Source of the DNA: Gammaproteobacteria bacterium | Lineage (GTDB): Bacteria > Pseudomonadota > Gammaproteobacteria > GRL18 | Length of the DNA stretch: 13,985 nucleotides | Direction of reading: 5' to 3' | Assembly (NCBI GenBank): GCA_030632625.1 | Contig: DAOVUK010000025.1 | Span: forward strand, 1-13,985 | Part shown: piece by piece, positions 13,900-13,985 of the stretch | How positions within the stretch are numbered: the first letter of the stretch is position 1 | How the letters are laid out: each line of letters begins with the position of its first letter | Notes under the pieces: model-generated | The model's database searches: none | Told to the model about the DNA's origin: nothing | Seen by the model: only the letters and a program-made list of their open reading frames with translations | Made by a program: the position numbers and the translations under genes

Positions 13900-13985
13900 C
13901 ACCACAACCACAAGCGTCTTTGACATTAGGGTTATTAAATTTAAAACCCTCGTTAAGACCTTCCTTGCCATAGTCCAGTTCTGTA
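13883..13985 (-). CDS. iscA: IscA, A-type iron-sulfur carrier (C-terminal fragment, 5' end off window)
   Basis: Only the last 33 residues are inside the window: [16 protein letters not shown], then [17 protein letters not shown] and a TAG stop. The CGCGESF tail holds the two conserved C-terminal cysteines (C99 and C101 in E. coli) that bind iron or a cluster together with one upstream cysteine not visible here. The FKFxNPNVKDxCGCGESF context and the position just upstream of hscB identify IscA rather than SufA or ErpA. The rest of the ISC operon (iscU, iscS, iscR) should lie beyond the right edge. The coding end overlaps a 23-bp tandem repeat. Confidence 0.93.
   Translation of the reverse strand, partial: TELDYGKEGLNEGFKFNNPNVKDACGCGESFNV

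Overview
The window is a chromosomal housekeeping segment of moderately AT-rich gammaproteobacterial DNA. The clearest evidence is gene order. Read on the minus strand from the right edge it runs iscA, hscB, hscA, fdx, iscX, rlmN, pilF, rodZ, hisS, yfgM, bamB, der. This is the gammaproteobacterial order known from Pseudomonas, but ndk (normally between iscX and rlmN) and ispG (normally between rodZ and hisS) are absent from their usual places. A second block at the left has rimO on the minus strand, divergent from a small lipid-anchored cytochrome c and a stand-alone cyclic-nucleotide-binding protein on the plus strand. I cannot name the genus.

Layout. 1-1006: rimO, cut by the left edge. 1007-1195: divergent promoter region with a 16-bp perfect dyad between two candidate -10 boxes, then two tandem stem-loops in the cytochrome leader. 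1196-2122: cytochrome c and cNMP-binding protein. 2123-2272: convergent intergenic region holding a long imperfect inverted repeat with a duplicated 21-bp unit. 2273-6875: der, bamB, yfgM, hisS, probably one operon. 6876-6998: a repeat array where ispG would be. 6999-10114: rodZ, pilF, rlmN. 10115-10493: 379 bases without a gene, where ndk would be. These hold two hairpins and a 196-bp element with terminal inverted repeats and an 8-bp direct repeat on each side (MITE-like), carrying two 28-bp perfect palindromes. 10494-13690: iscX, fdx, hscA, hscB. 13691-13882: a candidate intrinsic terminator, a G-run tract, a small hairpin and a 23-bp tandem repeat reaching into the end of iscA (13883 to the right edge).

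How the genes work together. iscA, hscB, hscA, fdx and iscX are the scaffold-release and electron-donor half of the ISC iron-sulfur assembly system. Two window genes, rlmN and rimO, encode radical-SAM enzymes that need [4Fe-4S] clusters. Der, RlmN, RimO and HisS serve the ribosome and translation. BamB and YfgM act in envelope protein assembly, RodZ in cell shape and PilF in type IV pilus assembly.

The unusual content is non-coding. A palindrome family with arms GTAGAGAC and centre CATG recurs at four places, with matched changes in the inner four bases. It sits inside the MITE-like element, in the rodZ-hisS gap and in the fdx-hscA gap. No complete new defence or mobile system is present; the repeat biology is the most interesting part.
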